Of a DNA stretch of 8,473 bases, positions 1 through 6,101 are shown one piece after another. Made by a program: the position numbers and the translations under genes. Source of the DNA: Collinsella sp. (GTDB taxonomy: Bacteria; Actinomycetota; Coriobacteriia; Coriobacteriales; Coriobacteriaceae); contig DXLV01000009.1 in the NCBI GenBank assembly GCA_019414545.1, forward strand, positions 14,113 to 22,585. Reading direction: 5' to 3'. The notes under the pieces were generated by a model, which was not told the origin of the DNA, ran no database searches, and saw only the letters and a program-made list of their open reading frames with translations. The number at the start of each line of letters is the position of its first letter. Position 1 is the stretch's first letter.

Positions 1-1735
1 CCGCAAGGACGGTTGCCACGATGGCCGCACCCGAGGTGTCGCCGGTTGCCGCGAGCACGCCGGTAGTCTTGGCTTTCGTGGTTGAAGCCGCAACGGCCTT
101 GGTCGGCTTTGAGCCCTCAGGCTTGGGGTTCTGCTTGGACTCCGCGGGCTTGCTTTCTGCGGGCTTGGTCTCGTCGGGCTTGGGGTCTTCCGGCTTGGCT
201 ACCTCGGGAGGTGCGATGGTCGTACTTTTGGCGACTGCTTTGATATAGAGGGAGTCGACCGTGGCGTCGCCCGTGCCGATGGCTTGGCCTGCCTCGTAGA
301 TGCCGTCACGGAGCTTGCGATAGTCAATGATCTTGCCGCCTTCGGGCGTCTGGATGGCGGCGTTCTCAATCTTGATGGTGCCGATTGTCTTGCCGTCAGC
401 GCTCATGGCACGGGCAAAGATTGCCGCTGTATCTCCTTCGGCCGTTACCTTGCTGCGGATGATCGAGATGACTGCGGGTGTGACGCCCTCGCTGGTCTGG
501 GCGATGATGCCGATGTTCTCGCCTTGGGGTTCGCGCCTCGTCTCGCCATCTTGGTTTTCGCTGTAGGGGATGGGGCCGTCGCCGTTCTCGACATAGCGGG
601 CTATGGCCTTGACAACGGAGTCGCTGATGTAGATGTGGCCGCCCTTCTCGTTGGGTCGATCGTTTCTGGTGGAGAATGCAGCCGAAACCTCGCCTTCCGC
701 AAACGCGTCCACGGTGGAGCCGTTCTTGACGACGATGTCGTCCTGGTAGGTGAAGAGGGCGTTGGCGCCACCGTATCTGCCTTTACTTGCACGGACCGTC
801 ACGTTTGCATGATCGAGGGTGATGCCCTTGTGGGCATAGACGCCATATTCAACACCGTTTACGTTGAGGGAGGCGTTTGTGGCTGCGAGGCTGCCCTTGG
901 CCTCGACGGCAGCGTCTTTCTCGGAGCTTGCCTTGACCTGGCCGCCGTCCGAGATGTTGATATTGCCGCCGCTCCAAAGGGCCTCACCATCGGCTGAGCT
1001 TGCCTCGACCGTCCCGCCACCCTTGATGGTGAGGTTCTTGTCGGCTCCAATACCCTTGTCCTTGGTAGCCCTGGCGGTGACGGCTCCGCTGTCGTCAATC
1101 GTGATATTGCCGTTTGCCCTGATGCCATCCGATGCACCCGTGGCGTTGACGTTGCCCGAACCTTTGATAGCGAGATCACCTCCGGCATTGATGGCATCAA
1201 ACCCAGTGCTCGTGGCGTTGACGGATCCGGCTCCGTCGATGTTGATATTACCCGTGGAGAGGATAGCGTCCTCAGTAGATGTCACGCTGAGCGTGCCGCC
1301 CTCGTCGCCTTGGATATTGAGCTCGGCATTCTCGTTAGTGCCATGAGAAACGTTGATGCTTTCGATCCATTCGGCAGTGACGATGTTGGTTCCCGAGTAA
1401 TTCACGTTGAGCTTGCCTGCGGCCTGGATCTCGCCGCCGTTATAGTTGTTGAGCTTCAAGTCGTCGGCGCCGTTCCACGACCAGGTACCGGCCTCGTCGC
1501 TCGCCGCGGTGTTGTACTTGTTGCCGCCGACCTTGACCCATTCCGCTGCGAGCGAGACGCTCGGCATGAGCAGCGAGCTCACCGTGAGCGCGCACACGGC
1601 GCCCACGACGATGCGGCGCGTCACGCGGCGCCAGCTGCCGTGCGCGAGTCCTATGCGATGGCGAACGTCGGGTTCGGCAACATGGGTTCCGGCGGTAGTG
1701 TCATTGCGTTTGGGGGTCGTGAACAAGGCTGCCAT
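1..1735 (-). CDS. Cell-wall-anchored repeat surface protein, left paralogue (3' end cut by window edge)
   Basis: The reading frame is open for 578 codons from an ATG at 1735 to the window edge, with no internal stop. The start is set by a GGGAG ribosome-binding site (1741-1745) five bases upstream. The N-terminus has about 40 residues with many Arg, then a hydrophobic stretch ending SVSLAAEW that fits a Sec signal peptide. The mature part is a series of repeats of about 21-24 residues with the pattern D-G/A-I-x-A-x-G-N-I-x-I-x-x-S/G-G-x-V-x-A, typical of parallel beta-helices. A lysine/proline/glutamate-rich spacer follows, then LAATGD (LAATG encoded at 41-55) and the start of a hydrophobic segment. 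Roughly two thirds of residues match the paralogue at 2007-3779, which suggests about 16 codons are missing at the edge. The protein is probably exported and sortase-anchored. The ligand is unknown; carbohydrate binding (Cthe_2159/DUF4353-like) is only a resemblance. Confidence 0.85.
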   Translation of the reverse strand, partial: MAALFTTPKRNDTTAGTHVAEPDVRHRIGLAHGSWRRVTRRIVVGAVCALTVSSLLMPSVSLAAEWVKVGGNKYNTAASDEAGTWSWNGADDLKLNNYNGGEIQAAGKLNVNYSGTNIVTAEWIESINVSHGTNENAELNIQGDEGGTLSVTSTEDAILSTGNINIDGAGSVNATSTGFDAINAGGDLAIKGSGNVNATGASDGIRANGNITIDDSGAVTARATKDKGIGADKNLTIKGGGTVEASSADGEALWSGGNINISDGGQVKASSEKDAAVEAKGSLAATNASLNVNGVEYGVYAHKGITLDHANVTVRASKGRYGGANALFTYQDDIVVKNGSTVDAFAEGEVSAAFSTRNDRPNEKGGHIYISDSVVKAIARYVENGDGPIPYSENQDGETRREPQGENIGIIAQTSEGVTPAVISIIRSKVTAEGDTAAIFARAMSADGKTIGTIKIENAAIQTPEGGKIIDYRKLRDGIYEAGQAIGTGDATVDSLYIKAVAKSTTIAPPEVAKPEDPKPDETKPAESKPAESKQNPKPEGSKPTKAVAASTTKAKTTGVLAATGDTSGAAIVATVLA

Positions 1736-1750
1736 GGTTGCTCCCGTTCT

Positions 1751-1763
1751 CATAGGGCCTATA
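1751..1763. repeat. Short inverted repeat upstream of left surface gene
   Basis: CATAGG-G-CCTATA lies just upstream of the ribosome-binding site of the left surface gene. It matches the perfect version in front of the right paralogue (3795-3807), with one arm base changed. It could be an operator half-site pair or a small leader hairpin; the function is unknown. Confidence 0.4.
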
Positions 1764-1786
1764 CGACTAGATTCAGCGTATCTGCT

Positions 1787-1832
1787 GGATGTTGCCGGCG
1801 GTAGTGCCGTTTGGAGGGCAAAATGGCCAAAA
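1787..1832 (-). promoter_or_regulatory. Conserved 46-bp upstream block (left copy)
   Basis: This 46-bp stretch differs from 3831-3876 at only two positions, while sequence on both sides differs far more between the two copies. On the minus strand it begins TTTTGGCCATTTTGCC and continues through CCTCCAAACGGC. It lies about 50-100 bases upstream of the start codon and downstream of the preceding terminator, where a promoter or regulator site is expected. I cannot place a convincing sigma-70 -35/-10 pair inside it. Confidence 0.45.
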
Positions 1833-1880
1833 TTGGGGAGAAATAGGCCGCACGCCGGCGCAGGGACCGGCGCTAAAAGA

Positions 1881-1913
1881 AAAGCGCGGGGCCGCATGGC
1901 GACTCCGCGCTTT
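1881..1913 (-). terminator. Intrinsic terminator behind surface gene 2 (duplicated copy)
   Basis: The arms AAAGCGCGGGG (1881-1891) and CTCCGCGCTTT (1903-1913) pair with one mismatch. On the minus strand they are followed by a T-rich run (complement of 1875-1883). The element is the duplicate of the permease terminator at 3926-3960. In its present position it would end transcripts reading out of surface gene 2 before the left surface gene begins. Confidence 0.75.
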
Positions 1914-1939
1914 ATTGTTCAGCTTTTGCAGCCTTGCCC

Positions 1940-1984
1940 TTACGCTACGAAGAAGTAGACGAGGAAGGCAAGGGCCGCGATCCA
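1940..1984 (-). pseudogene. Remnant of the NCS2 permease 3' end
   Basis: Read on the minus strand, this encodes WIAALAFLVYFFVA followed by TAA, identical in all 14 residues to the C-terminus of the intact permease at 3987-4031. Only two of the 42 sense bases differ, both synonymous (Leu and Ala codons), and the stop is TAA rather than TAG. No permease sequence precedes it: at 1985 the sequence changes to the trailer of surface gene 2. It has no start codon or ribosome-binding site of its own and is best read as a scar of the tandem duplication. Confidence 0.85.
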
Positions 1985-2006
1985 CCCGTCCCGTGCGAAA
2001 AAGTGT

Positions 2007-3779
2007 TTACGAGCGCTTGCGGCTCACCACGGCGCCCGCGGCGATGGCGGCTGTTCCCGCAAGGGCGGCTGCCACGATGGCTGCGCTCGAGGCGTCGCCG
2101 GTTGCTGCGAGTTTGCCGGCGATCTTGGCTCCCGTGGCTGCAACTGCAACGGTCTTGGTCGTCTTCGTGCCCTCGGACTTGGAACCCTCGGGCTTGGTCT
2201 CGCCTGGCTTCTCCTCGGGTTTGATCTCCTCGGGAGGCGCGATGACCGTGCTCTTGGCGACAGCTTCGTTATAGGGGGAGTCGATCACAGCGTCGCCCGT
2301 GTCGATGGTTTGACCTACCACGTAGAAGATGCCGTCATCGAGTTCTTCCTTGTTGCGATAGCCAATGATCTTGCCGCCTGTGGGCGTCTGGATGGGAGCG
2401 CCTTCGATCTCGATGGTGTCGATTGTCTCGCCGTCCGCGCTCACGGCAAGGGCGAAGATTGCCGCCGTGTCTCCCTCAGCTGTGACCTTACTGCGGACAA
2501 TCGAGATGGTCGCGGGCGTGATGTCCTCCTTGGTCCGGGCAAAGATGCCGATGTTCACGCCCCTATGCTCGGGAATGACCGCGCCACTTTGGTCGTTGCT
2601 GTAGTGATCGGGGCCGTCGCTACCGGACTCGACATAGCGGGCTATAGCCTTGACAACGGAGTCACTAATGTAGATGTGACCACCCGCTTCGTTGGGGTAG
2701 TAGTTTCTGGTGGAGATTGCGGTCGAGAACTGGCCTTCTGCGAACGCATCCACGATCGAGCCGTTCTTGATGACGATGTCGTCCTCGTCGGTGAAGAGGG
2801 CGCTGGCTTCATCGTTCCCTGCACTTGCACGGACCGTTACGGTTGCGCCATCGAACGTGATGCCCTTGTAGACATAGATGCCATACCCAACGCCACTTGC
2901 GTTGAGGGAAGCGTTCGTGACCGTGAGGCTGTTTTTACCGTCGATGGCGGCGTCTTCCTCGGAGCTTGCCTTGACCTGGCTGCCACCCGAGATCTCGATG
3001 TTGCCGTCGGCCCAAATCGCATTGTCTTTGATAGAGCTTGCCTCTACCTTGCCGCCGCCCTTTATGATGAGGTTCTCGTTAGCATCGATACCCTGATCCT
3101 CGGTGGCCTTGGCGGTGACGGTTCCGCTGTTGTCGATCGTGATGTTGCCGTCGGCCCTGATGCCATCCGAATCGCCCGTGGCGTTAACGTTTCCCGAGCC
3201 CTTGATGGTGACATCGCCCCCGGCATCGATGGCATCGTGCTCGGTGCTCGTGGCGTTGACAGTGCCAGCGCCGTCGATGTTGATGCTGCCGACGGAAGTG
3301 ATGGCGTCACGAGAAGATGTCACGTTGAGCGTGCTGGACGCGTCGCCCTGAATATTAAGCTCGGCGTTCTCGTTCGCGCCATCCTTAACCTTGATGCCGC
3401 GGCCGTCGCCGTTAGTGACGATGTTGTCGCCCTCGTAGCTCACGTTGAGCTTGCCCACTGCCTCGATCGCGCCGCCGTTATAGCCGTTGAGCTTCATATC
3501 GTCGGCGCCGTCCCAGGCCCAGGTGCCGGCCTCGTCGCTCGCCGCGGTGCCGGCGTTGTACTGGGTGCCGCCGACGTCCACCCACTCGGCCGCGAGCGAG
3601 ACGCTCGGCATGAGCAACGAGCTCACCGTGAGCGCGCAGGCCAGGCCGCAGACGATGCGGCGCGTCACGCGACGCCAGCTTCCGTGTGCGAGCAGCGTGC
3701 GACGGCGCACGTCGGGCTCGACAAAATGGGCTCCAGAGGTTTTGTCATTGCGCTTGGGGGTCGTGAACAAGGCGACCAT
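2007..3779 (-). CDS. Cell-wall-anchored repeat surface protein, right paralogue (complete)
   Basis: A 590-residue secreted protein. I chose the ATG at 3779, with GGGAG at 3785-3789 five bases upstream, because the longer frame to 3893 would translate the conserved upstream region and the left paralogue starts at the matching codon. Residues 1-41 are basic; 42-63 form the signal-peptide core, with likely cleavage at SLA/AEW. Residues about 155-320 hold seven repeats of 21-24 residues (for example DGIRADGNITIDNSGTVTAK) suggesting a parallel beta-helix. Residues 363-384 and 429-443 are the best conserved between the paralogues. Residues about 515-545 are a Pro/Lys/Glu/Thr wall-spanning spacer. 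LAATG at 557-561, a hydrophobic segment and the tail SRKRS form a sorting signal of the LAxTG kind recognised by class E sortases in Actinobacteria. The repeats recall Cthe_2159/DUF4353 carbohydrate-binding proteins, but substrate and function are unknown. The gene lies downstream of the permease but is separated from it by a terminator. Confidence 0.9.
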   Translation of the reverse strand: MVALFTTPKRNDKTSGAHFVEPDVRRRTLLAHGSWRRVTRRIVCGLACALTVSSLLMPSVSLAAEWVDVGGTQYNAGTAASDEAGTWAWDGADDMKLNGYNGGAIEAVGKLNVSYEGDNIVTNGDGRGIKVKDGANENAELNIQGDASSTLNVTSSRDAITSVGSINIDGAGTVNATSTEHDAIDAGGDVTIKGSGNVNATGDSDGIRADGNITIDNSGTVTAKATEDQGIDANENLIIKGGGKVEASSIKDNAIWADGNIEISGGSQVKASSEEDAAIDGKNSLTVTNASLNASGVGYGIYVYKGITFDGATVTVRASAGNDEASALFTDEDDIVIKNGSIVDAFAEGQFSTAISTRNYYPNEAGGHIYISDSVVKAIARYVESGSDGPDHYSNDQSGAVIPEHRGVNIGIFARTKEDITPATISIVRSKVTAEGDTAAIFALAVSADGETIDTIEIEGAPIQTPTGGKIIGYRNKEELDDGIFYVVGQTIDTGDAVIDSPYNEAVAKSTVIAPPEEIKPEEKPGETKPEGSKSEGTKTTKTVAVAATGAKIAGKLAATGDASSAAIVAAALAGTAAIAAGAVVSRKRS

Positions 3780-3794
3780 GGTTACTCCCATCCT

Positions 3795-3807
3795 CATAGG
3801 GCCTATG
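3795..3807. repeat. Short inverted repeat upstream of right surface gene
   Basis: CATAGG-G-CCTATG is a perfect 6-bp inverted repeat around one base. It sits five bases upstream of the GGGAG ribosome-binding site of surface gene 2. It is preserved in the left copy (1751-1763) with one change, so it may be an operator or a small leader hairpin. Confidence 0.4.
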
Positions 3808-3830
3808 CGATTAAGCCCAGCATATCTGCA

Positions 3831-3876
3831 GGATGTAGCCGGCGGTAGTGCCGTTTGGAGGGCAAAATGTCCAAAA
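3831..3876 (-). promoter_or_regulatory. Conserved 46-bp upstream block (right copy)
   Basis: This is the counterpart of 1787-1832, with 44 of 46 positions identical. On the minus strand TTTGGA-CATTTTGCCC-TCCAAA forms an inverted repeat with 6-bp arms and a 10-base spacer; in the left copy one arm base is changed. The block lies between the permease terminator and the surface-gene start, so it is the natural place for that gene's promoter or a regulator site. No clear -35/-10 pair is visible. Confidence 0.45.
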
Positions 3877-3925
3877 CTTGGGAAGCAAAACATCGCGCGT
3901 CTGTGCGTTGCCTGGCTTTAAAAGA

Positions 3926-3960
3926 AAAGCGCGGAGCCGCTCGATGCGACTCCGCGCTTT
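3926..3960 (-). terminator. Intrinsic terminator of the purine permease gene
   Basis: AAAGCGCGGAG (3926-3936) and CTCCGCGCTTT (3950-3960) form a perfect 11-bp stem with a 13-base loop. On the minus strand it is followed by TTTTCTTTTAA (complement of 3918-3928). It starts about 26 bases after the permease stop codon and separates that gene from surface gene 2. Confidence 0.9.
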
Positions 3961-3986
3961 GGTGTTCTGCTTTGGCAGCTTTGCCG

Positions 3987-5300
3987 CTACGCTACGAAGA
4001 AGTAGACGAGGAAGGCGAGGGCTGCGATCCACATGAGCGGCTTGATCTTGGAGGCCTCGCCCTTAAAGAGCGCGACGATCACGTAGGCGATAAAGCCCAG
4101 GCCAATGCCGGCAGAGATGGAGTAGGTGAAGGGCACGCCGGCGACAATCATGAACGCCGGGAAACCCTGCGACACGTCGGACCAGTCGATCTCGGAGGCC
4201 TCGCTCATCATGAGGTAGCCGACGTAGACCAGAGCACCGCAGGTGGCGGCGCTGGAAACGATGGTGACGATGGGGGAGAAGAACGCGGCGAGAATGAACA
4301 GCACGCCGGTGGTGACGGAGGTGAGGCCCGTGCGGCCACCGTCGGCAGCGCCAGAGGTGGACTCGACGAAGGTGGTGATGGAGGAGACGCCCATAAAGCC
4401 ACCGGCAGCAGCGGCCACGGAGTCGACGACCAGGATGGGACGGATGTCCTCGACATTGCCGTCCTCAGTCAAGAACTCTCCCTGCTTGGCGACGGCCATC
4501 GCGGTGCCCATGGTGTCGAAGAAGTCGCTCATGAGCAGCGAGAAGGCAACGACGAGCAGCATCGGGTCGGTCAGAACCTTCACGATGGCCATGTTGCCAT
4601 CAGCGGTGCTGGCAAACGGGGCGCCAAAGGTCGAGAAGTCGAGCGGAGCGATGAGGCCCTCGGGCGCATGGGTGACGCCCAGCGGGATACCGGCGATAAC
4701 GGCGACGATGATGCCGATGAGCAGCGAGCCCGGCACGTTGCGGGAAGCCAGGGCAACCGTCACGACGATGGAGATGATGCCGACGATAAAGGTGGGGGAG
4801 GCGATGTCGCCCAGGCCGACGAGCGTACCGGCGCCAGCGGTGATGATGCCGGCGTCGCACAGGCCGATCATGGCGATGAACAGGCCCAAGCCAACCGAGA
4901 TGGCGTGGCGCAGGACCACGGGGATGGCGTCCATAATGGCCTCGCGCAGGCCGCACAGGACGAGCAGCAAGATGACGATACCCTCGAGGAAGATAACGCT
5001 CATGGCAACGTGCCAGTCGCCGCCGCACATGGTGGTGGCGATGCCCGCGATCATGGCGTTGATGCCCAGGCCCGAAGCGCAGGCGAGCGGGCGGTTGGCG
5101 AAGATGCCCATGCAGATGGTCATGATGCCGGCGCCCAGGCAGGTGGCGCAGGCGAGCGCTCCCGCATCGATGCCGGCGCCCGAGAGCACCGCGGGGTTGA
5201 CGGCGATGATGTAGGCCATCGCCAGGAATGTTGTCAGTCCAGCGCGAAGTTCGGTCCCGATTGTGGACTTGCGCTCACTGACGTGAAAAAGTTCGTCCAT
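3987..5300 (-). CDS. NCS2-family purine (nucleobase) permease, AzgA/PbuG-like
   Basis: A 437-residue polytopic membrane protein, the usual length for AzgA-type members of the NCS2 family, which import adenine, guanine or hypoxanthine by cation symport. I chose the ATG at 5300 (MDELFHVSERKSTIG) because AAGGAAAGG lies six bases upstream; an in-frame ATG at 5357 has no such site and falls at the likely promoter. Family signatures include TELRAGLTTFLAMAYIIAVNP (16-36), GLGINAMIA (77-85), SDFFDTMGT (258-266), and an SSITTFVES motif (306-314) followed by GGRTGLTSV (321-329). Many hydrophobic segments run throughout. The base specificity cannot be read from the sequence. The gene is divergent from the deformylase-like gene and ends at its own terminator; its last 45 bases have been copied to 1940-1984. 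Confidence 0.93.
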   Translation of the reverse strand: MDELFHVSERKSTIGTELRAGLTTFLAMAYIIAVNPAVLSGAGIDAGALACATCLGAGIMTICMGIFANRPLACASGLGINAMIAGIATTMCGGDWHVAMSVIFLEGIVILLLVLCGLREAIMDAIPVVLRHAISVGLGLFIAMIGLCDAGIITAGAGTLVGLGDIASPTFIVGIISIVVTVALASRNVPGSLLIGIIVAVIAGIPLGVTHAPEGLIAPLDFSTFGAPFASTADGNMAIVKVLTDPMLLVVAFSLLMSDFFDTMGTAMAVAKQGEFLTEDGNVEDIRPILVVDSVAAAAGGFMGVSSITTFVESTSGAADGGRTGLTSVTTGVLFILAAFFSPIVTIVSSAATCGALVYVGYLMMSEASEIDWSDVSQGFPAFMIVAGVPFTYSISAGIGLGFIAYVIVALFKGEASKIKPLMWIAALAFLVYFFVA

Positions 5301-5355
5301 GCATACCCTTTCCTTGTTCGGCCCCGAGTTTAGGCCGATTGACACGAACGCTCCC

Positions 5356-5361
5356 ACTATA
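5356..5361 (-). promoter_or_regulatory. Candidate -10 box of the permease gene
   Basis: TATAGT on the minus strand matches the sigma-70 -10 consensus at five of six bases. It would give a leader of about 50 nt before the permease ATG. The -35 region is weak. The leader seems too short for a purine riboswitch, and I see none upstream. Confidence 0.35.
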
Positions 5362-5429
5362 GCCCCTTTACGACGCTGTTGTTCCTCGCATGTTGATGTT
5401 CGGCGCTTTGTGACAGACGGACGGTATTT

Positions 5430-5460
5430 TTCGCATGAAAATGTGTGGGTACCGTATACT
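5430..5460 (+). promoter_or_regulatory. Candidate promoter of the deformylase-like gene
   Basis: TATACT at 5455-5460 matches the -10 consensus at five of six bases, 33 bases before the start codon. A poor -35 candidate, TTCGCA (5430-5435), lies 19 bases upstream of it. The divergent permease promoter lies about 95 bases to the left. Confidence 0.4.
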
Positions 5461-5493
5461 TAAGCGGTTACAACGACCCCTATGGAGGAACGT

Positions 5494-5913
5494 ATGATTA
5501 AAGAGCTCTGCCACGACGAGGCTATTCTGTCCCAGCGTTGCGAGGTTGCGACCGTCGAGGACGAGTCGGTTGCTCAGGACCTGATCGATACCATTAAGTC
5601 GCTCGACGATGCCGGCTGCCTTGCCGCTAACCAGATTGGCGTTACCAAGAAGGTCTGCGTCTACCTGGACGACGCCGGCGAGCCCCACGTGCTCTACAAC
5701 CCCCGTCTGGTGTTTGGCTTGGGCGCCAGCAAGATGGAGGAGAGCTGCCTGACGCACGAGGAGGTCACCAAGTCCACGCGCTATATCAAGTGCAAGGTCG
5801 CTTATGACGTGATCGTCGACGGCAAGATGCGCGAGCGCAAGCAGGACTTCGTCGGCTTCGAGGCGCAGATGATCCAGCATATGATCGACCACTGTCTAGG
5901 CAAGCTTGTCTAG
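5494..5913 (+). CDS. def: Peptide deformylase-like protein with altered motif III
   Basis: A 139-residue cytoplasmic protein. GGAGG (5484-5488) five bases before the ATG at 5494 sets the start; the ATG at 5482 overlaps that site. Peptide deformylases remove the formyl group from nascent proteins using a metal held by one Cys and two His. Motif I is present as GCLAANQIG (41-49), motif II as EESCLTH (82-88) with ligand Cys85, and motif III as QHMIDHC (128-134) with His129 and His133. The catalytic Glu between the histidines (HExDH) is Met130 here. The protein is shorter than typical deformylases (about 150-190 residues) and resembles the short deformylase-like proteins of gut Firmicutes, several of which, as I recall, keep the Glu. 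It may be a second, divergent copy with reduced or different activity. It is probably transcribed alone, and its stop codon lies within the palindrome that follows. Confidence 0.85.
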   Translation: MIKELCHDEAILSQRCEVATVEDESVAQDLIDTIKSLDDAGCLAANQIGVTKKVCVYLDDAGEPHVLYNPRLVFGLGASKMEESCLTHEEVTKSTRYIKCKVAYDVIVDGKMRERKQDFVGFEAQMIQHMIDHCLGKLV

Positions 5914-6014
5914 GGTGACCACAGCACCACACCTCGCCGCTCACTCGTCGCTTGCGTACCATTAGTACGCGGCGCTCCTCGTTCGGGGCGATCTGTGGCA
6001 CTGTGGCACCCTAG
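5910..6014. repeat. Imperfect palindromic element, about 105 nt, abutting the def stop codon
   Basis: The outer arms CTAGGGTGACCACAG (5910-5924) and CTGTGGCACCCTAG (6001-6014) pair over 14 bp with a single bulged base. An apical hairpin GCGTAC-CATTA-GTACGC occupies 5954-5970, and partial CGCC/GGCG complementarity lies between. TAGGGTGAC occurs at 5911-5919 and again at 6025-6033, which could be a target-site duplication or chance. CTGTGGCA is also repeated directly at 5993-6008. No plausible gene lies inside. The whole looks like a REP- or MITE-type unit or a structured trailer. Confidence 0.55.
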
Positions 6015-6059
6015 ACCGACCTGTTAGGGTGACTTTATTACGTTCATATGTGGTTTTTG

Positions 6060-6101
6060 GTCCGGGCGTGACATTGTTGTCATGTCCGGGCTTTTGTGTT
6101 T
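6060..6101 (+). terminator. Intrinsic terminator downstream of def
   Basis: Bases 6060-6073 pair with 6078-6091 over 14 bp (three G-U pairs) around a TTGT loop; TGACA/TGTCA forms the top of the stem and GTCCGGGC recurs at the base. TTTTGTGTTT follows directly. It would end transcription from def before the bile salt hydrolase gene. Confidence 0.8.

Larger units (their letters stand above)
1..4031. repeat. Tandem duplication, period about 2.05 kb, of permease 3' end + terminator + regulatory region + surface-protein gene
   Basis: Copy A covers the window edge to 1984 and copy B covers 1985 to 4031. Matching landmarks keep a nearly constant offset: gene starts 1735/3779 (2044), conserved upstream block 1787/3831 (2044), terminator stem 1881/3926 (2045), permease stop codon 1940/3987 (2047). 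Similarity ends abruptly after GATCCA at 1984 and 4031: copy B continues into the intact permease, while copy A runs into unrelated sequence and then the 3' end of surface gene 2. The breakpoint on the permease side is therefore near 1984/1985. The other boundary lies left of the window. The genes within the unit have diverged considerably, so the event is not recent or diversification has been fast. Confidence 0.85.

Noticed and set aside
150..240. CRISPR or short tandem DNA repeats in the Lys/Pro/Glu-rich region
   Set aside because: The periodicity comes from repeated KPxE/ESKP codons in the wall-spanning spacer; there are no spacers or uniform repeats.
1940..2006. A small membrane peptide gene containing WIAALAFLVYFFVA
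   Set aside because: No start codon or ribosome-binding site in frame before the hydrophobic residues. Identity to the permease C-terminus is better explained by duplication.
2310..3848. 512-codon open frame on the plus strand antisense to surface gene 2, and its counterpart at 284-997
   Set aside because: Low-complexity Asp/Val/Ala composition, no ribosome-binding site seen, and the opposite strand carries a gene with signal peptide, repeats and anchor. It is a by-product of codon bias.
3780..3893. 38-codon N-terminal extension of surface gene 2 to an ATG at 3893
   Set aside because: It would translate the conserved regulatory block. The ATG at 3779 has a well-placed GGGAG and matches the start of the paralogue.
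3855..5333. 492-codon open frame on the plus strand antisense to the permease
   Set aside because: It runs through the permease terminator and its gene, and is dominated by Asp, Gly, His and Ala as expected from the complement of hydrophobic codons. The permease is strongly supported.
5301..5493. Purine riboswitch upstream of the permease
   Set aside because: No purine aptamer consensus was seen and the apparent leader is only about 50 nt.
5368..5892. 174-codon open frame antisense to the deformylase-like gene
   Set aside because: It covers the def promoter and gene on the other strand, resembles no protein family, and def motifs are clear.
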